Positions 29,364 through 40,933 of a stretch of 64,000 bases of DNA are shown piece by piece (positions within the stretch are counted from its first letter, which is position 1; the number at the start of each line of letters is the position of its first letter). The notes under the pieces were generated by a model. The model was not told the origin of the DNA, did no database searches, and worked only from the letters and a program-made list of their open reading frames with translations. The stretch is from Sphaerolaimus hirsutus (Eukaryota > Nematoda > Chromadorea > Monhysterida > Sphaerolaimidae). The stretch is taken from assembly GCA_964036195.1 (NCBI GenBank), contig OZ038459.1, positions 22,007,206-22,071,205 on the forward strand, read 5' to 3'. The position numbers were made by a program, and so were the translations under genes.

Positions 29364-32300
29364 GTGCGTTTTCGTTCACTTTTAGTTTGTTCTGCCGCGT
29401 GCTTTTTGGCGGGGGTGCACTGACACGCACATCTGCCTGATACGCACATTTTCCCGTTTTTTTCACTTGACACTTTTTCAAGTGATTTTCAGATATGAGT
29501 AAAGTGAAAAAAAGTTGCGCAATGACATTAGTGAACTTTTTTCACTTCACTCCTATCTGAAAATCACTTGAAAATGATTCAAGTGAAAAATGGCTATTTT
29601 TCACTGTTTTTTTTCCACTTGACACATTTTCAAGTGATTTTCAGATATGAGTGAAGTGAAAAAAGTTCACTAATGTCATTGCGCAACTTTTTTTTACTTT
29701 ACTCATATCTGAAAATCACTTGAAAAAGTGTCAAGTGAAAAAAACGGGAAAATGTGCGTATCAGGCAGATGTGCGTATCAGGCCTGCCCCCTTTTTGGCG
29801 TTGTTTTTTTGCCTTTTTTTACGTTTCATTTCTTAGGCGCCACGGGTTTTGATCCGGATTGTCGGAAACTGTTCAACCAACTTTGAACGCATCTCAGCTT
29901 ACTGAAATGTCAACTACTGTTGATGGAGGTAGGGAAATTACCAATTCTGGTCAATTCAAATGTATTTATAAAGCAGATAGAACAAATAGAGTATAATTAC
30001 GCCGGAAATTGCGGCAGTAAAATAGTGTAAAAAGTATAGTCGTGAGTGATTACCGTATTTCTTGAAATACCCACAGGGGGTTTATTTTTCTAGTAATTTT
30101 TTTGGGTATTTCGAGGAAATACGGTAGTTAAGTTCTAAGTCAAGTGACAAGCAAAGTTATATGCGACGTCAAAATTTCTCAATAAAAATACTTACTTTAC
30201 ACCATCACTGTCACATTTTTGTCCACTTTGAATTGGCCCCTGGCCGGATACATAACGTTTCCAATCACAATTTTCTGTTTTGCAGAAAAATTCCTACCGT
30301 TCAAAACTCCATTGTGCGATCTATACGACAGCCAGGTGCCCGATCTGTACAGATTTTATCCGAAAATGGTCTTCAATACGAATGAGGATGTTAGTGAAGC
30401 TTTTTTAGTGGGAACGGACTAATTTTGGATCAGTTCATTGCAGCGGTGTAGTAGAGGGGGGGGGGTAAACCCCACCCAAAACTCCCCAGCTGTGTATCAC
30501 TAGCCAATAATTTTGGTTACCATCCCCCGAACAACCCCCCTCCAATATCGGCCAGAATCTGTATGTTTTTTTTACAAATTTTGCCCCACTTTTCACAATA
30601 AAACATCGGGGCCAGTCCTGCATCCTATAAAATATCAGAAAATTCGTCAAGTCTGTCAAAAGTTTGTTCTTTGTTTTCCTGGGCATTTTCATTTTTGGGA
30701 AGTGGGAAATAAACCCGGCTCCTGAAATAATCCTCGAAATTACTTCTATACATTTTACAAAATTCGCTGCTATTGAAACCTGGAAAATATGCACGCGATT
30801 CTTTCAGGAACCGGAACTCGATCCTTTCACATTTTCACATAAAATGTTCACAATTTTACATTTCATTTTCACGATTTCACATTTCATTTTCACAGTTTTA
30901 CATTTGCAGGGACGGGTAGGCTTGTGGATCGATTTGACGAACACAAAGCGATTTTATCGCCAGTCCGAAGTAGAAGCTGAAGGCGCGGTTTATGTTAAGT
31001 ACAAATGCAGGGGGTTAGTTCAGTTTTTCAAATTAAAATTTTAAAAAAAGTTTTCAAACGGGGCAGTGTTTTCGGGATTGTTACAAGAAATTTCCCACAT
31101 TTACCCGTTAGTAGTGTGCGTTGCGTAAATATGTTCTGGTATAATAAATACTCAGCGGACCGTATGATATGCATATTCTCTGAGTGAAACACTCCATCAT
31201 GACATCATTTAATAAAATAAAAATTGTTCAACAAAAAATGATTTCAGGCACGAAACACATGTTGACTGTACTCGACTCCGCCTTTTTTCAATGTTTTCCT
31301 TTGTTGTTAAAGAGCGTGCATAAGTAATTTTACATACATGCATATATGGATTTAGTATAAGTGAAAGTACATTGAGTTCAAATTCATTTTTGTGCCCAGA
31401 CATGGCGAGTGTCCATCCGAGGAACAAGTGACTGGATTCATAACACTCTGCAAGGAGTTTATGAGGAAAAACCCAAAGCAGATTATTGGTGAGAATGCTT
31501 TTTGATACATTAAAAAATATTTTACAGTATTTCAGTGTGGTTAAATCACTGGGACAGGGTTTTATTCACGGTCGATTTATGCAATCCGGACGGAAAAAAT
31601 AATATCCACCCTTGAATGATTGACCAGGGGCCAGTTCCGCAAAATGAGAAGTGAGAAGTGAATTGGCAAAGGCGAAGTAAAATAATAATAATAATAATGG
31701 CCCTACACACACTAGTTTTCACCGTGACCGATGTGAAAACTGAAATAGCCACATGGCCACATCCAGCCTACCCATTTTGTATGCTTTATGTGTTATAGTT
31801 TTCAAATTTTCAAAGTTTAACTATCATTTATTTAAACTCAAATTTAAATACAATCAAATCATTCAACCGTGATTTTTAATTTGCATTTGAAAACATTTCA
31901 GTTTTCACACGAAGTCACGGTGAAAATTAGTGTGTGTAGGCACATTAAGTAATTTCTCTTCGCTTTCGCCATTTCACTTGCCATTTCACATTGCCTTTGC
32001 GCTTTTACTTGGCCTTTGCCATTTCACTTCTCACTTCTCATTTTGCGGAACTGGCACCCGAGGAAGAATTAATGGCGGAAAAATTAAAAACACTGTTGAC
32101 TTACTGATCGCATGATCAAAAGATTGTATGTCACAATTTTGCTTATTCAGTTTTGCACATGCAATGATTGCATGTCACCCAGTAAAATGCAAAGTCGAGT
32201 GTGAAATGTCATGTACCTAGACTCATTTGTTAAATGTCATGCAAAATGTAAGTTCACTGAGAAAATCATATATATTTTTAAATTGACATTTTACATGATA

Positions 32301-35300
32301 TATTGGACACATTTTTAACACTTTAAAGGGTGCTTAAATGCCCCCTGATAACTTTCACCCCCCAAAAAACATATTTACAGGCGTCCACTGCACGCACGGT
32401 TTCAACAGAACCGGTTTTCTTATCTGCGCTTACCTGGTGACCCAATTAAATTGGTCGCTCGACATGGCAGTGGAGTGTTTCAAAAGAGCGCGGCCACCCG
32501 GTATTTACAAGGAGGATTATTTGAGGGAACTTTATGCTAGATATGATGAAGGGGAAGAAGTTGCTCCTGAGCCACCGATGTTGCCAGATTGGTGCGATGG
32601 TCAGTTTTTTTTTTGTTTTTTTTTGTTGCTTTTTTTGTCTTTGTTGGCAGAGAGCCAACTATAGCTCATGCTAGGAGTTTTGTTTTAGTTTTGGATAATT
32701 CAGATAGTTAATGGAACGGAAGGTTGGAGAGATTGTCGAAGAAAATTCGGTGGGGGGGGGGGGTTACGAGTAGGGTGTCAACAATTTTTTTTATGGAAAA
32801 CGGGAACGGAAATTTTTTTGGTCTTTCCGGAAAACGGAAACGGACAAATATTTGCACTTGCCGGAAAACGGAAACGGAAAAAAATTAGCCTGCTGAATGC
32901 GGAAACTGAAAACGGAAAGTTACGATGAGTTACTAGTTACGAGCCTTTTCAAGGTGCAGAAGCAGAAAATAATGTGGAAAAAAGTAACAATATGTCTATC
33001 GTACATATTTATCTAGCTGAAAATAGGACCTATATTTACAATTTTAAAAAATCTACTGTATTTACTGAAGATATTTTCTGTATTTTTCACCAGAATCCGA
33101 CCCGCTTTTGGACGGCAACGAGGCAGAATTGGAACCGCCTGAGATTTCGAATTCTGAGGGTGGCAAAAATGACGTCAATAATAGCGATGGGGAAAGTGAG
33201 GAGAAACGTGCGGTTTGTTATGGTTTTTGTGTTTTATTTTCGTCACTTTTTAGTTGTAACAATTTTTATGCTGTCTTTTTTCACTGAGTCGCCCTTGGGC
33301 TTGTCTAAGTGTCATAGACCCTGTAAAATGTAACTTTACATGACTTTTGACATGTTGCATGCCATTTTACATTTTACAGGGTATGTTACATGATTTTTGA
33401 CACTTTGCATGATATTTTAAATGGTCTAAGGGTTTGGTTCAAGTCCCAAACCATGTCAAATATCATACAAATATGTCCTGTCCCTGTGTACACTCATATC
33501 ACATGACACTTGCCAACATTTCTACTGACATTTTACATGACACTTTGCAGTGTGCTGGACCAGCCTGCATGCTGGTCTGATAATTCACTGACAAATCGTC
33601 TAAATAAGTCGCATTTATCACCAATTTGCAGGGTGCCCCACAATTCATGGACGGTTTGATACCATCGGTGACATTGGTGAAAAACGCCGCTGAAAGGCAT
33701 CGATTACAAACCTTGACCAGGAAATGGACTCAATATAGAGGGTGCGTTTGGAGGGGCGCATATTTTTACATTGGAGGGGAGTAAATTGGGACAGCTAAAA
33801 AGACACATGGACTAGCCATTTTGGATGTTAAAATGGGCAAAACTGTATGAAAATAAACGATTGGGCGAAAATTGGGGCATTTTTTCAAAATTCCTGCAGA
33901 TGGATAGCTAGCCAGTTGGGGGGAGGCAGGGGTATCTTGAATTTCGACCCTCCGAGTGGTTGGATAGATAGCAAATCGCTCCTCCGGAGGGATAGATAGC
34001 TGAAAAAATTTCTGGAGGGGGGGTTGTGGTGGTTCGATATATAGGCTTTTTCGGGGCATAGAAGGAAGAAAAGGGAGAAAAATCGCTATTGCCCCCCAAA
34101 AAAAATTCTAATCCCGAGCTCGAAAAGTCGAACCCTAGTAACCCCCCGCCCCCTTAACAACACTACTGTTCCAAGGTATGAATATGCGAGATTTTTTAGT
34201 TGTCCATACCAAATATTTTTTAATTTTTCGCTGTCTGTATTTGCTCGATATATTTTAGTGAAATCTTTGTCAATATCGTTTTTGTTGAGTCGATATTCGA
34301 TATTTTAGATTTATGGCAATCCTACAAAATTTACTTTTGTTTTAGGAAAGGATTCCCGGGCAGTCAGCCAGTTTCCATGGAGTTTTCGCCAAAGAACAAA
34401 AATTTGGAATTTTTGTCGCAGAAACCATACAAAGTCAGCTGGAAGGCTGATGGTGTACGGTAAGGAAATAATTTTTCAGTTTTATGTCAAATGTACAACA
34501 AAATTTGGATCTACATTTAGAAATCCGCGTAATTTCACCTCAATTGGTCAAATCACAAGTGATAGCTGTAACTGACCACCGTTTATCCTCGATTAGTTCC
34601 CCTGGGGAATTATTTTACTTTTACAGGGCTAAAAGGTGTAGCTATTCAAAGGAAGTCAACTCGAGGATTTACGGTCAGATTTTGAAAAAGAAAAATGCTT
34701 CCCTCTTTTCAAAAGGTTGGGACGATATGGATTTTTGGTATCGATATTCGATATTTTTCCGAAATTCGAAAAAATTCTGAGAAAATAGTCGATATTCTAT
34801 ACCGATGAATATATCGTCCCGACCCCAGTTTACGTGTAACTTACAGAAAAACATTATTCTGTTCTATTCATTCTAAAAAACTGCAATAACCCCCCCCCCC
34901 AATTTCCAGCTACCTCATGCTAATCGAAGGCGCGGACAAAATCTACATGTTCGATCGCGATAATCGGGCTTTTCAAGTTCCAAATTTGCAGTTTCCAAAA
35001 AGAAAAGATACCAATTTGCACGTGGAAAATACGCTGGTCGATGGGGAAATGATTGTGGATGAAGTTAATGGACAGAAAGTTCCCAGATATTTGATTTATG
35101 ATGTTGTTAGATTTGAGGTGGGTCTCCTGGTGCCAGTCGCGCACCCTGTAAAGTGTAGAGTAAAGTGTGAAATTACGTGCAAAGTGCCAAAAGCTACCGT
35201 AAATCCTCGAATAATTCCCCGGGGGAGTTATTTTTTCGTCAGAATTTTTGAGGGGGACTTATTCGAGGAGTGAGTTATTATTTCGTCAGAATATTGAGTA

Positions 35301-38300
35301 AAATGCATGATCAATATATTGTCGGAATGGGGTTAAATTAGTTGAATAAACGTGTAAGCCAGAATCGAAATCCCGTAATTCGTGCAATGAAATCAATGCT
35401 AGTGTGCATCAACTGCGAAATAATACATACTTTTAATGAAAATATACGTAAAGTCGGCAGACGTATCGCCCTACAAACATTTGCGTCAATCTCTCCAGTG
35501 GAGAGTGCATGACGGCATTAGGTATTGTGAGTTGTGACGCAATATTTTAACGATTGGAATAGATCGGGTCACGTATGAAAACTTGGCCCCTTATCCCAGT
35601 TACCAGTTGCGTATTATACAAATGAGAGTGAAAACTGAAAGTTAGCTAAAAATCGTTAAAATTTGCTTCGCTTTGCCAATTTCCACCTTCATAATCGCTA
35701 TTTTTGTTTATATACATGGTTATATAGCTATTGTGAGCCTATTTTATTCATATTAATACCGGATTTCGAAATTTTAACCGGCTGCCAAGTTCTCTTTTGT
35801 TGGAACGGAGCCAACGAATGAAAAATAAAATAAAAACAAAAATGGTAGTTTGAACGGTAAAACGGTAGTTTGAACGGTCAAATTCTTTACGAGCAACGTT
35901 GAAAATGTAGATAACTAGGGCGTGGCACGCACGGACGCAGCGAAACGTCCATTTTTCTTTTAATATGATTTTCTTTTTCAATTTCTAGCGTCCGCGTGGG
36001 ACACAAGTTTCGTTGTTCGCTCTATTCACGAGCGAATTCTAACTCTCCGATTTTGTAGGGTGAAATGTCCGCCGACTTTTACATGCGTTTTTTATACATG
36101 GACATCTTTCCCACCCCTCAAAGAGGGGAGAGTTTTTCGAGGGGGTACTTTTTCCTCAATTAGCTTACAGGGGGAGTTATTCGAGGAGGTCTTATTCGAG
36201 GCTTTACGGTATGTTAATTGTCAAAATAAAATAAAAGTTCACATTTTACATGAATTTTGGCAGTTTCACACTTAACAAGAGGCGTTTTTCTGGAGCATTT
36301 CCATAAATTTTGGTTCAGGGGCTCCTAGATTTTGATCCTCAGGGGGTCCGTCAGCAGTGGTTTTAAGGGGGTGTTAATTCAAGGGTGGGGGTGAATTCGA
36401 AGAAATACGGTCAATAGATATATTTCTACGTGGCTTACATTACTTTCATGTTGTTTACGGGGAATGTGATCACAGGGCGATACGAGGATTGTATTATGAT
36501 TGAACCCGCACTTTTTATGTTTCAAGTAGCCTTCAGGATCGATTATAAAACCTCAAAGGTGTAACATTACTCTCAATGTATTAACCTTATCTTTGAACGT
36601 GTGTATGCATGTACATACACATGAACCTTTTAAATTTCGAGAACTTACGAATTAGCATTCTATGTATTTGAGTTCGCCGATGTATGTTTATCACCATCTA
36701 TTGCAGTTGACGGACACCTTATTCCGGTAAACTCAGATGCGTTTAAAGTTGATTTGTGAGTTAAAGTTTCTGTTGATAACGCGTCAACTTCTTCAAATGT
36801 TTTCTTTTGCCACTCATAATCTAAAAACCGTTTTTTAAAAACGTTTCAGGACCAGGAAACTGGGAAATGTGCCTTCGATAAGCGTTTGGAATGTATTCGA
36901 TTTGAACTTGTGGAGCCAAGGCGCCAACAAATTGCTTTGGGCAAAATCGACAGAAATTTAGAACCGTTCAGTGTGCGGAATAAGGATTTTTGGGATATAA
37001 CTACTGTTGGGAAGGTTTGCTAAAATTTGTGCTTTTGAGATTGTCAAATGGTGAATTGTCGCGTGTTTTTTTGTTGCGGATTTTCCGTTAAAATCGAATT
37101 GAATGTGAAAAATTTGGACATCCTAACAATTATTTCCAAAAACATCTCTATCACCTTTATCCTTCGTTATTTACATTTACTTTCACACCAAAAACTCATC
37201 ACATATCTACCATGTTCACTTTGAATATAAATGAAAGCGTGCAGATACTCGGAGCGACATTTTCAAAACAAATCTCTCACGAAGTGGATGGTCTGGTTTT
37301 CCAGCCCTGCCCAGAGGTGAGTTGCTGTTTTGGCAGTATGCCAGGTGGCTTGAAGTTAAGTTTACAATGAATTCAATTTACAAGTGACTCAGCATCAGTA
37401 AATTTACCGAACAATGTACATGGTCAGGCTGAAAAGTCCCCGGGCAGTGCTCGCCATTCGCGCTAGGGGTAAGCTACGGTCATAAAATTCTGACAGGTGA
37501 AGATATCAGGTGTTTTGAGTTACCACCCAAAATTTCACCCCTCTAGCTCCACCCACTGTGGAACTGTGGGGGTTACAATTTCGGTCATTTTGTACTGATG
37601 TACAAATGGTGCTCTAGCTCAACGCTGCTTTAAGTTGTGATCATGAAACTGACTAGTTTAAGCCACCAGTATTGGTAATGTGCTGATAATATTCAACACT
37701 TTTATCAACATCATTGCTATTAAGGTAAAATTAATATGCAGATCAGGGTGATGTGCAAGAAACGTGGAACTGTGATGGATTTTTTCGCTGATCATTTGAG
37801 ATCATTTTGTAATGCAGTGATTTTCATGTTGTTTTGAAATGTGCAGTAAGTTATGTGTTTAAAATTTCCCTATGTTTCATTACTAATCTGTAGTGGACAC
37901 ATTACCTGTGTTCAACAGCAGTGTGCATGCAAAATGCATCCTGTATAAACCACTTTTTGAGAAGGAGAGGCAGAATGATGAATTTGGTAGTGAGAGAAGT
38001 GGCAGTAATGCCATTATGAACTAAGCTTATGATATCATAGCTAATGTTGGTTAGTGCTGGCACGTTGCCAACACTGGTGTCTTACACTAGCCAAAGTTTC
38101 ATGATCACAACTTAAAGCAGCAATGAGCTAGCGCACCATTTGTACATCAGTACAAAATGAGCGAAATTGTAACCCCCACAGTTCCGCAGTGGGTGGAGCT
38201 AGAGGGGTGAAATTTTGGGTGAAAACTCAAAACACATGATATCTTAACCTGTCGAAATTTTATGACCGTAGCTTACCCCTAGCGCGAATGGCGAGCACTG

Positions 38301-39808
38301 CCCGGGGACTTTTCAGCCCGACCATGTAGTTGAAATTCCAGTAAAAGTGGTAGTAAACAGTAGTAGTACATGTGGATGTAAATATGCTGGAGGTCCAAGA
38401 GATACAGATGTCCACTGAGCACATATAAATGTCCACGGCTCGCGGATGTCCAGGGGGACTGATGTCCACAGATGCTGAGCCCCTCCCATTAAATGCTCAA
38501 ATAAACCCGCGCAGCCATACAAAGCTGGTCGCTGCGACACTGTTCTCAAGTGGAAACCGCCCCATTTGAATACGGTAGATTTCAAGCTGAATATAACCAC
38601 AGTTTCTGGAACTGGAATGTTGAAAGAAAAGAAGGGTGAATTGTGGGTGCTCAATTATGAAAGGGCCTACGCTGAAATTAAGGTTCGTTTTTGATGTTTT
38701 TTTATTTTCTTTAATTTTTCAGAAACTAGGTCTAATAAGTGTTTCACAAATTATACGCATTCCTTGAAGACAAAGTCAATTTAAAATAGTTTTTCAAAAA
38801 GTTTGTTAAAAAACACAAAAACCATCTTCTAATTAAAATGTCAACTGAAGTACTTTTCACAACCCCCCGCCCCACCCTGAACGACTCATATCAGACACAT
38901 AAAACACACTTGATGCCAGAGAAGTTGCATAGAATGCACACTGGAAGTTTCCATTCACATTTCTCACTGCAAAAAAAGTCATTTGGAAAACTGAGCAAAA
39001 AAGTCCGGAATCGGGATTCGGGAAAAAAATTCGGAATTGGGATCCGGACCGGGATCCCGTTTAAACCCACACACCAACTTCTCAGCTAAACCGCGACCTT
39101 ATGCAATATCACGGCAAAATAATCGAGTGCTCATTCGACAATGGGCAGTGGAAATTTCTCCGCGAGAGAACTGATAAATCGCATCCGAATGGATTTGAAA
39201 CTGCTGTGAGCGTGTGCTGCGCTATAAAGTTCCCTATTACGAAGGTGCGTTTTATTGTTAAGGTAGATGTTTTGTTGCCTCAGGCGCTACACACAATAGT
39301 TGACAGGGAGATCAAATGTCTACTGGTTCTCGTCCCAATTGGAGGCTTGCTCGCCAGTAACACTACGCATACCTACCTACTTGTATACACATTGCACATA
39401 CCGCAATGATTAACGTTACAGATTCATTTGCAACATGATTCAAAACTTTTGCATTCAAACGTCGTTGGTGCGCCCGTGAGCAAGCTTTGAATTGGGATGG
39501 GAACCAGTAGACATTTAGGTCCTGGTCGATTAGTGTGTGTAGGTCCATTTTGCTGTTAAAATATATTATTTTATCTTAGACGTTTTTTGGAGTTTCAGTT
39601 ATGCTCCACTTCCCAAGAGAAAGTGTTCATTTTTGAATCAAGCTTGAAAATTTCGCAGGAACGCCTAATCGAATACATCAACAAGTGTGCAATAAAACCG
39701 AAATCAAATTTGCCCCCTCCTAGCAGTGGCGTAAAAAGGAAACCTGGCGAGGTGCCAACTTTTGGAGGCAGTATGCCACCCCCCAGCAAAGCGCCACCAA
39801 AGAAGTGA
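29186..39808 (+). CDS. RNGTT: mRNA-capping enzyme (RNA 5'-triphosphatase + guanylyltransferase), complete, 14 exons
   Basis: This bifunctional nuclear enzyme removes the gamma-phosphate from nascent pre-mRNA and transfers GMP from GTP to form the cap. The N-terminal half is a cysteine-phosphatase fold with the P-loop [10 protein letters not shown]. The C-terminal half has the nucleotidyltransferase motifs in order: KADG (catalytic Lys), [35 protein letters not shown] and RTDKSHPN. Exons: 29186-29363, 30286-30389, 30910-31013, 31400-31488, 32381-32599, 33094-33212, 33632-33741, 34346-34459, 34910-35117, 36850-37014, 37245-37316, 38515-38682, 39086-39244, 39659-39808. All phases agree and give 652 residues, against 597 in human. 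The extra length is mostly an N-terminal extension of about 45 residues. The start ATG has a good context (ACAAAATGG). Confidence 0.95.
29415..29785. repeat. Fold-back repeat of TCAAGTGA/TTTTCACTT words
   Basis: Left end GCACTGACACGCACATCTGC, right end GCAGATGTGCGTATCAGG; arms repeat TTCACTTGACAC and TCAAGTGATTTTCAGATATG. The first capping-enzyme donor is 50 nt upstream. A second copy is at 43358-43581. Confidence 0.7.
30051..30126. mobile_element. Short 76-bp TACCGTATTTC MITE
   Basis: TACCGTATTTCTTGAAATAC and GTATTTCGAGGAAATACGGTA inverted ends with only about 35 bp between them. The smallest copy in the window. Confidence 0.75.
30286..30389 (+). CDS. RNGTT: Capping enzyme exon 2
   Basis: [20 protein letters not shown] then [12 protein letters not shown]. 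The donor is GTTAGT at 30390. A GTGGGA site at 30408 would add VSEAFL in frame; homologues vary in length here, so either is possible. Confidence 0.85.
30910..31013 (+). CDS. RNGTT: Capping enzyme exon 3
   Basis: [20 protein letters not shown], then YVKYKCRG. [14 protein letters not shown] is highly conserved in metazoan capping enzymes. Donor GTTAGT, phase 2. Confidence 0.94.
31400..31488 (+). CDS. RNGTT: Capping enzyme exon 4
   Basis: [20 protein letters not shown] corresponds to the GHGECPT..F segment before the phosphatase loop. Ends ..KQIIG in phase 1. Confidence 0.94.
31628..32057. mobile_element. GGCCAGTTCCGC fold-back MITE with nested insert
   Basis: Same family as 19554-19735 (CCGCAAAATGAGAAGTG / CACTTCTCATTTTGCGG). 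It is interrupted by an ACACACTAGTTTTCACC MITE at 31696-31943, next to an (AAT)n run. Confidence 0.78.
31696..31943. mobile_element. ACACACTAGTTTTCACC MITE (copy 4), nested
   Basis: Begins GGCCCTACACACACTAGTT, ends AGTGTGTGTAGGC; interior ACATGGCCACATCCAGCCTAC as in the other copies. Confidence 0.82.
32170..32340. repeat. CACCCTGTAAA-family fold-back, diverged
   Basis: AAATGCAAAG..GAAATGTCATG against TGACATTTTACATGATAT and ACACTTTAAAGGGTG. It ends about 40 nt before exon 5. Confidence 0.45.
32381..32599 (+). CDS. RNGTT: Capping enzyme exon 5: triphosphatase active site
   Basis: [18 protein letters not shown] holds the cysteine phosphatase loop HCxxGxx[22 protein letters not shown] and the exit motif PMLPDWC follow. 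All catalytic residues are present. Confidence 0.97.
33094..33212 (+). CDS. RNGTT: Capping enzyme exon 6: acidic interdomain linker
   Basis: [17 protein letters not shown].. to DGESEEKRA. An acidic linker lies at the same place between the two catalytic domains in vertebrate and fly enzymes. Donor GTTTGT. Confidence 0.88.
33632..33741 (+). CDS. RNGTT: Capping enzyme exon 7
   Basis: [16 protein letters not shown] then [12 protein letters not shown]. FMxG(L/V)xxV is the start of the guanylyltransferase domain. Donor GTGCGT, phase 2. Confidence 0.92.
33742..34345 (+). repeat. Capping-enzyme intron with a GATAGATAG/G-rich element
   Basis: Between about 33745 and 34110 are GATGGATAGCTAGC, GGTTGGATAGATAGC and GGGATAGATAGCTG units with G-rich runs. 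These resemble the insert at 13386-13907 and the region 60715-60860. Confidence 0.45.
34346..34459 (+). CDS. RNGTT: Capping enzyme exon 8: catalytic lysine
   Basis: [10 protein letters not shown] leads to [15 protein letters not shown] is nucleotidyltransferase motif I; its Lys forms the enzyme-GMP adduct. Donor GTAAGG, phase 2. Confidence 0.97.
34910..35117 (+). CDS. RNGTT: Capping enzyme exon 9: motifs III and IIIa
   Basis: [10 protein letters not shown] (motif III) and [12 protein letters not shown] (IIIa), then [13 protein letters not shown]. Phase 0 end, donor GTGGGT. Confidence 0.97.
35195..36211. mobile_element. TACCGTAAATCCTCGAATAA element, ~1 kb
   Basis: TACCGTAAATCCTCGAATAA at the left, TTATTCGAGGCTTTACGGTA at the right. 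It splits a CGCACCCTGTAAAGTG fold-back, whose halves lie at 35137-35194 and 36212-36270. The interior is not coding. Confidence 0.65.
36850..37014 (+). CDS. RNGTT: Capping enzyme exon 10
   Basis: Begins [16 protein letters not shown] and ends [18 protein letters not shown]. [13 protein letters not shown] is conserved. 55 codons, donor GTTTGC. Confidence 0.95.
37245..37316 (+). CDS. RNGTT: Capping enzyme exon 11: motif IV
   Basis: 24 codons: [18 protein letters not shown]. HExDGLIFQP is motif IV. Followed by an intron holding a long fold-back element. Confidence 0.95.
37417..38328. mobile_element. 0.9-kb fold-back element with ~250-bp terminal repeats
   Basis: CATGGTCAGGCTGAAAAGTC (37419 on) is inverted as GACTTTTCAGCCCGACCATG (ends 38326). 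Further matches inside include GGGGTAAGCTACGGTCATAA / TTATGACCGTAGCTTACCCC and GTACAAATGGTGC / GCACCATTTGTAC. The outer TA pair may be the target duplication. No transposase frame in the ~400-bp middle. Confidence 0.82.
38515..38682 (+). CDS. RNGTT: Capping enzyme exon 12: motif V
   Basis: [20 protein letters not shown] (motif V, LKWKP), then [11 protein letters not shown] and [15 protein letters not shown]. The acceptor CGCGCAG is fixed by phase 0. Confidence 0.95.
38850..39068. repeat. GATCGGGATCC-type element fragment
   Basis: CCAGAGAAGTTGCATAGAATG, CGGGATTCGGG and GGGATCCCGTTTAAACCC match the 11817-12084 element. It ends 17 nt before exon 13. Confidence 0.45.
39086..39244 (+). CDS. RNGTT: Capping enzyme exon 13: motif VI
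   Basis: [20 protein letters not shown] then [12 protein letters not shown]. RTDKxxPN is motif VI, which moves the OB fold onto the active site. Donor GTGCGT. Confidence 0.96.
39284..39546. mobile_element. CTAGTTGACA / CAAAGCTT MITE, diverged
   Basis: Arms GATCAAATGTCTACTGGTTC and GAACCAGTAGACATTTAGG with inner GCTTTGAATTGGGATGG. Confidence 0.6.
39659..39808 (+). CDS. RNGTT: Capping enzyme terminal exon 14
   Basis: [20 protein letters not shown] then a Pro/Lys-rich tail ending [10 protein letters not shown] and TGA, as in other animals (Pro/Arg/Lys-rich C-terminus). No clear AATAAA within about 300 nt. Confidence 0.94.
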   Translation, partial: ERLIEYINKCAIKPKSNLPPPSSGVKRKPGEVPTFGGSMPPPSKAPPKK

Positions 39809-39950
39809 AATTGTTCGAGTTTTAGGTCTCCCACGTTTTTATTCTGAATTTATTAAGGAAAGATATTGTGAGACGTTTTTGTCGCTGTGAAAATGTATAG
39901 TGCAGCTGTGAAAATCACTCGGTTGTTCACAGGGTTCGGACGATATTTTG

Positions 39951-40173
39951 GGCCCACACACGCTAGTTGACATCGCAAATTTGTGTCAACCCAATGTCAA
40001 CTAAATAACACAAAAAGAATTTTAAAAGCAGCACACTTAACAGAATCAATGAAAATCAAGTGTCATTATGTAAAATTCACTATGCTCTATCAGATAGGAA
40101 ACTTAAAATCACATAATTCACAAAAATTTAGTTGACACGAGGTCAGTTGACATCCAGCGTGTGTGGCGCCATT
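39951..40173. mobile_element. GGCCCACACACGCTAGTTGACA MITE
   Basis: Ends GGGCCCACACACGCTAGTTG and CAGCGTGTGTGGCGCC. A sister element starts two bases after it. Confidence 0.72.
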
Positions 40174-40174
40174 G

Positions 40175-40397
40175 GGCCCACACACTACTTGACACCAAAA
40201 TCCGTGTCAACTGAATACAGATAAATTTTGTTTAACTATGTGATTTCAATTTTCCTATGTGGTGAATTCCAATGTTCCAATATCAATTAACTATCGTGAC
40301 ACTTGATTTTCATTGTTTCTGTCAAGTGTCTTGCTTTCAGAAAAAAGTGTTTTATTTAGTTGACATTAATTTGCGATTTCAACTAGTATGTGTGGGC
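40175..40397. mobile_element. GGGCCCACACACTACTTGACA MITE, tandem to the previous
   Basis: Ends GGCCCACACACTACTTGACA and TCAACTAGTATGTGTGGGCC; the interior shares GACACTTGATTTTCATTG, in opposite orientation to its neighbour. Confidence 0.7.
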
Positions 40398-40677
40398 CAT
40401 TGTGGCCACGCACATAAGTATACAATCTAAATTTAGGAAACTGTTTTGAACATATTTCAGTTTACCAAAATGAATGATTTTTGACCACCGGTCCTAATAC
40501 CAGCGTACTAAAATGTGTTCAGAACAAATAAGTATCCGAAATCTTTCGTTTTCCTTTGGCCACAGTTTTCCCATTATATTTACGTATGCCGTAATATAGA
40601 AGTGAGTATTTTCGTAACATAGTGATCAATGTGTATTCTTGTTTCAGTTTCGTTTGTAAAGACATTCAATTTCTGAA

Positions 40678-40933
40678 TACCGTATTTCCTCGAATTACCC
40701 CCGGGGGGTTTATTTTTTCAGAGTGAAAATTTTGAGAGAAAAACGTGAAAAATGCAACAATAACCACCATTTATAAGTTTTTACAGCCTTATATAAGGAT
40801 GTACCTAGATGGTATAAACGATGTTCTAACGTAACACAGTAAGTGTTTTGAACGTCTGTTAAGCATTTCCCGGACCACAAATCCATAGTGCCCATTTTGA
40901 GGGGGGGGGGGGGTATTTCCAGGAAATACGGTA
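40678..40933. mobile_element. TACCGTATTTCCTCGAA MITE
   Basis: Near-identical interior to 25014-25264 and 3471-3714; right end TTTCCAGGAAATACGGTA has one base changed. Confidence 0.85.

Noticed and set aside
31605..31725. (AAT)n run and frame at 31546-31752
   Set aside because: Low-complexity sequence between two nested MITEs, not coding.
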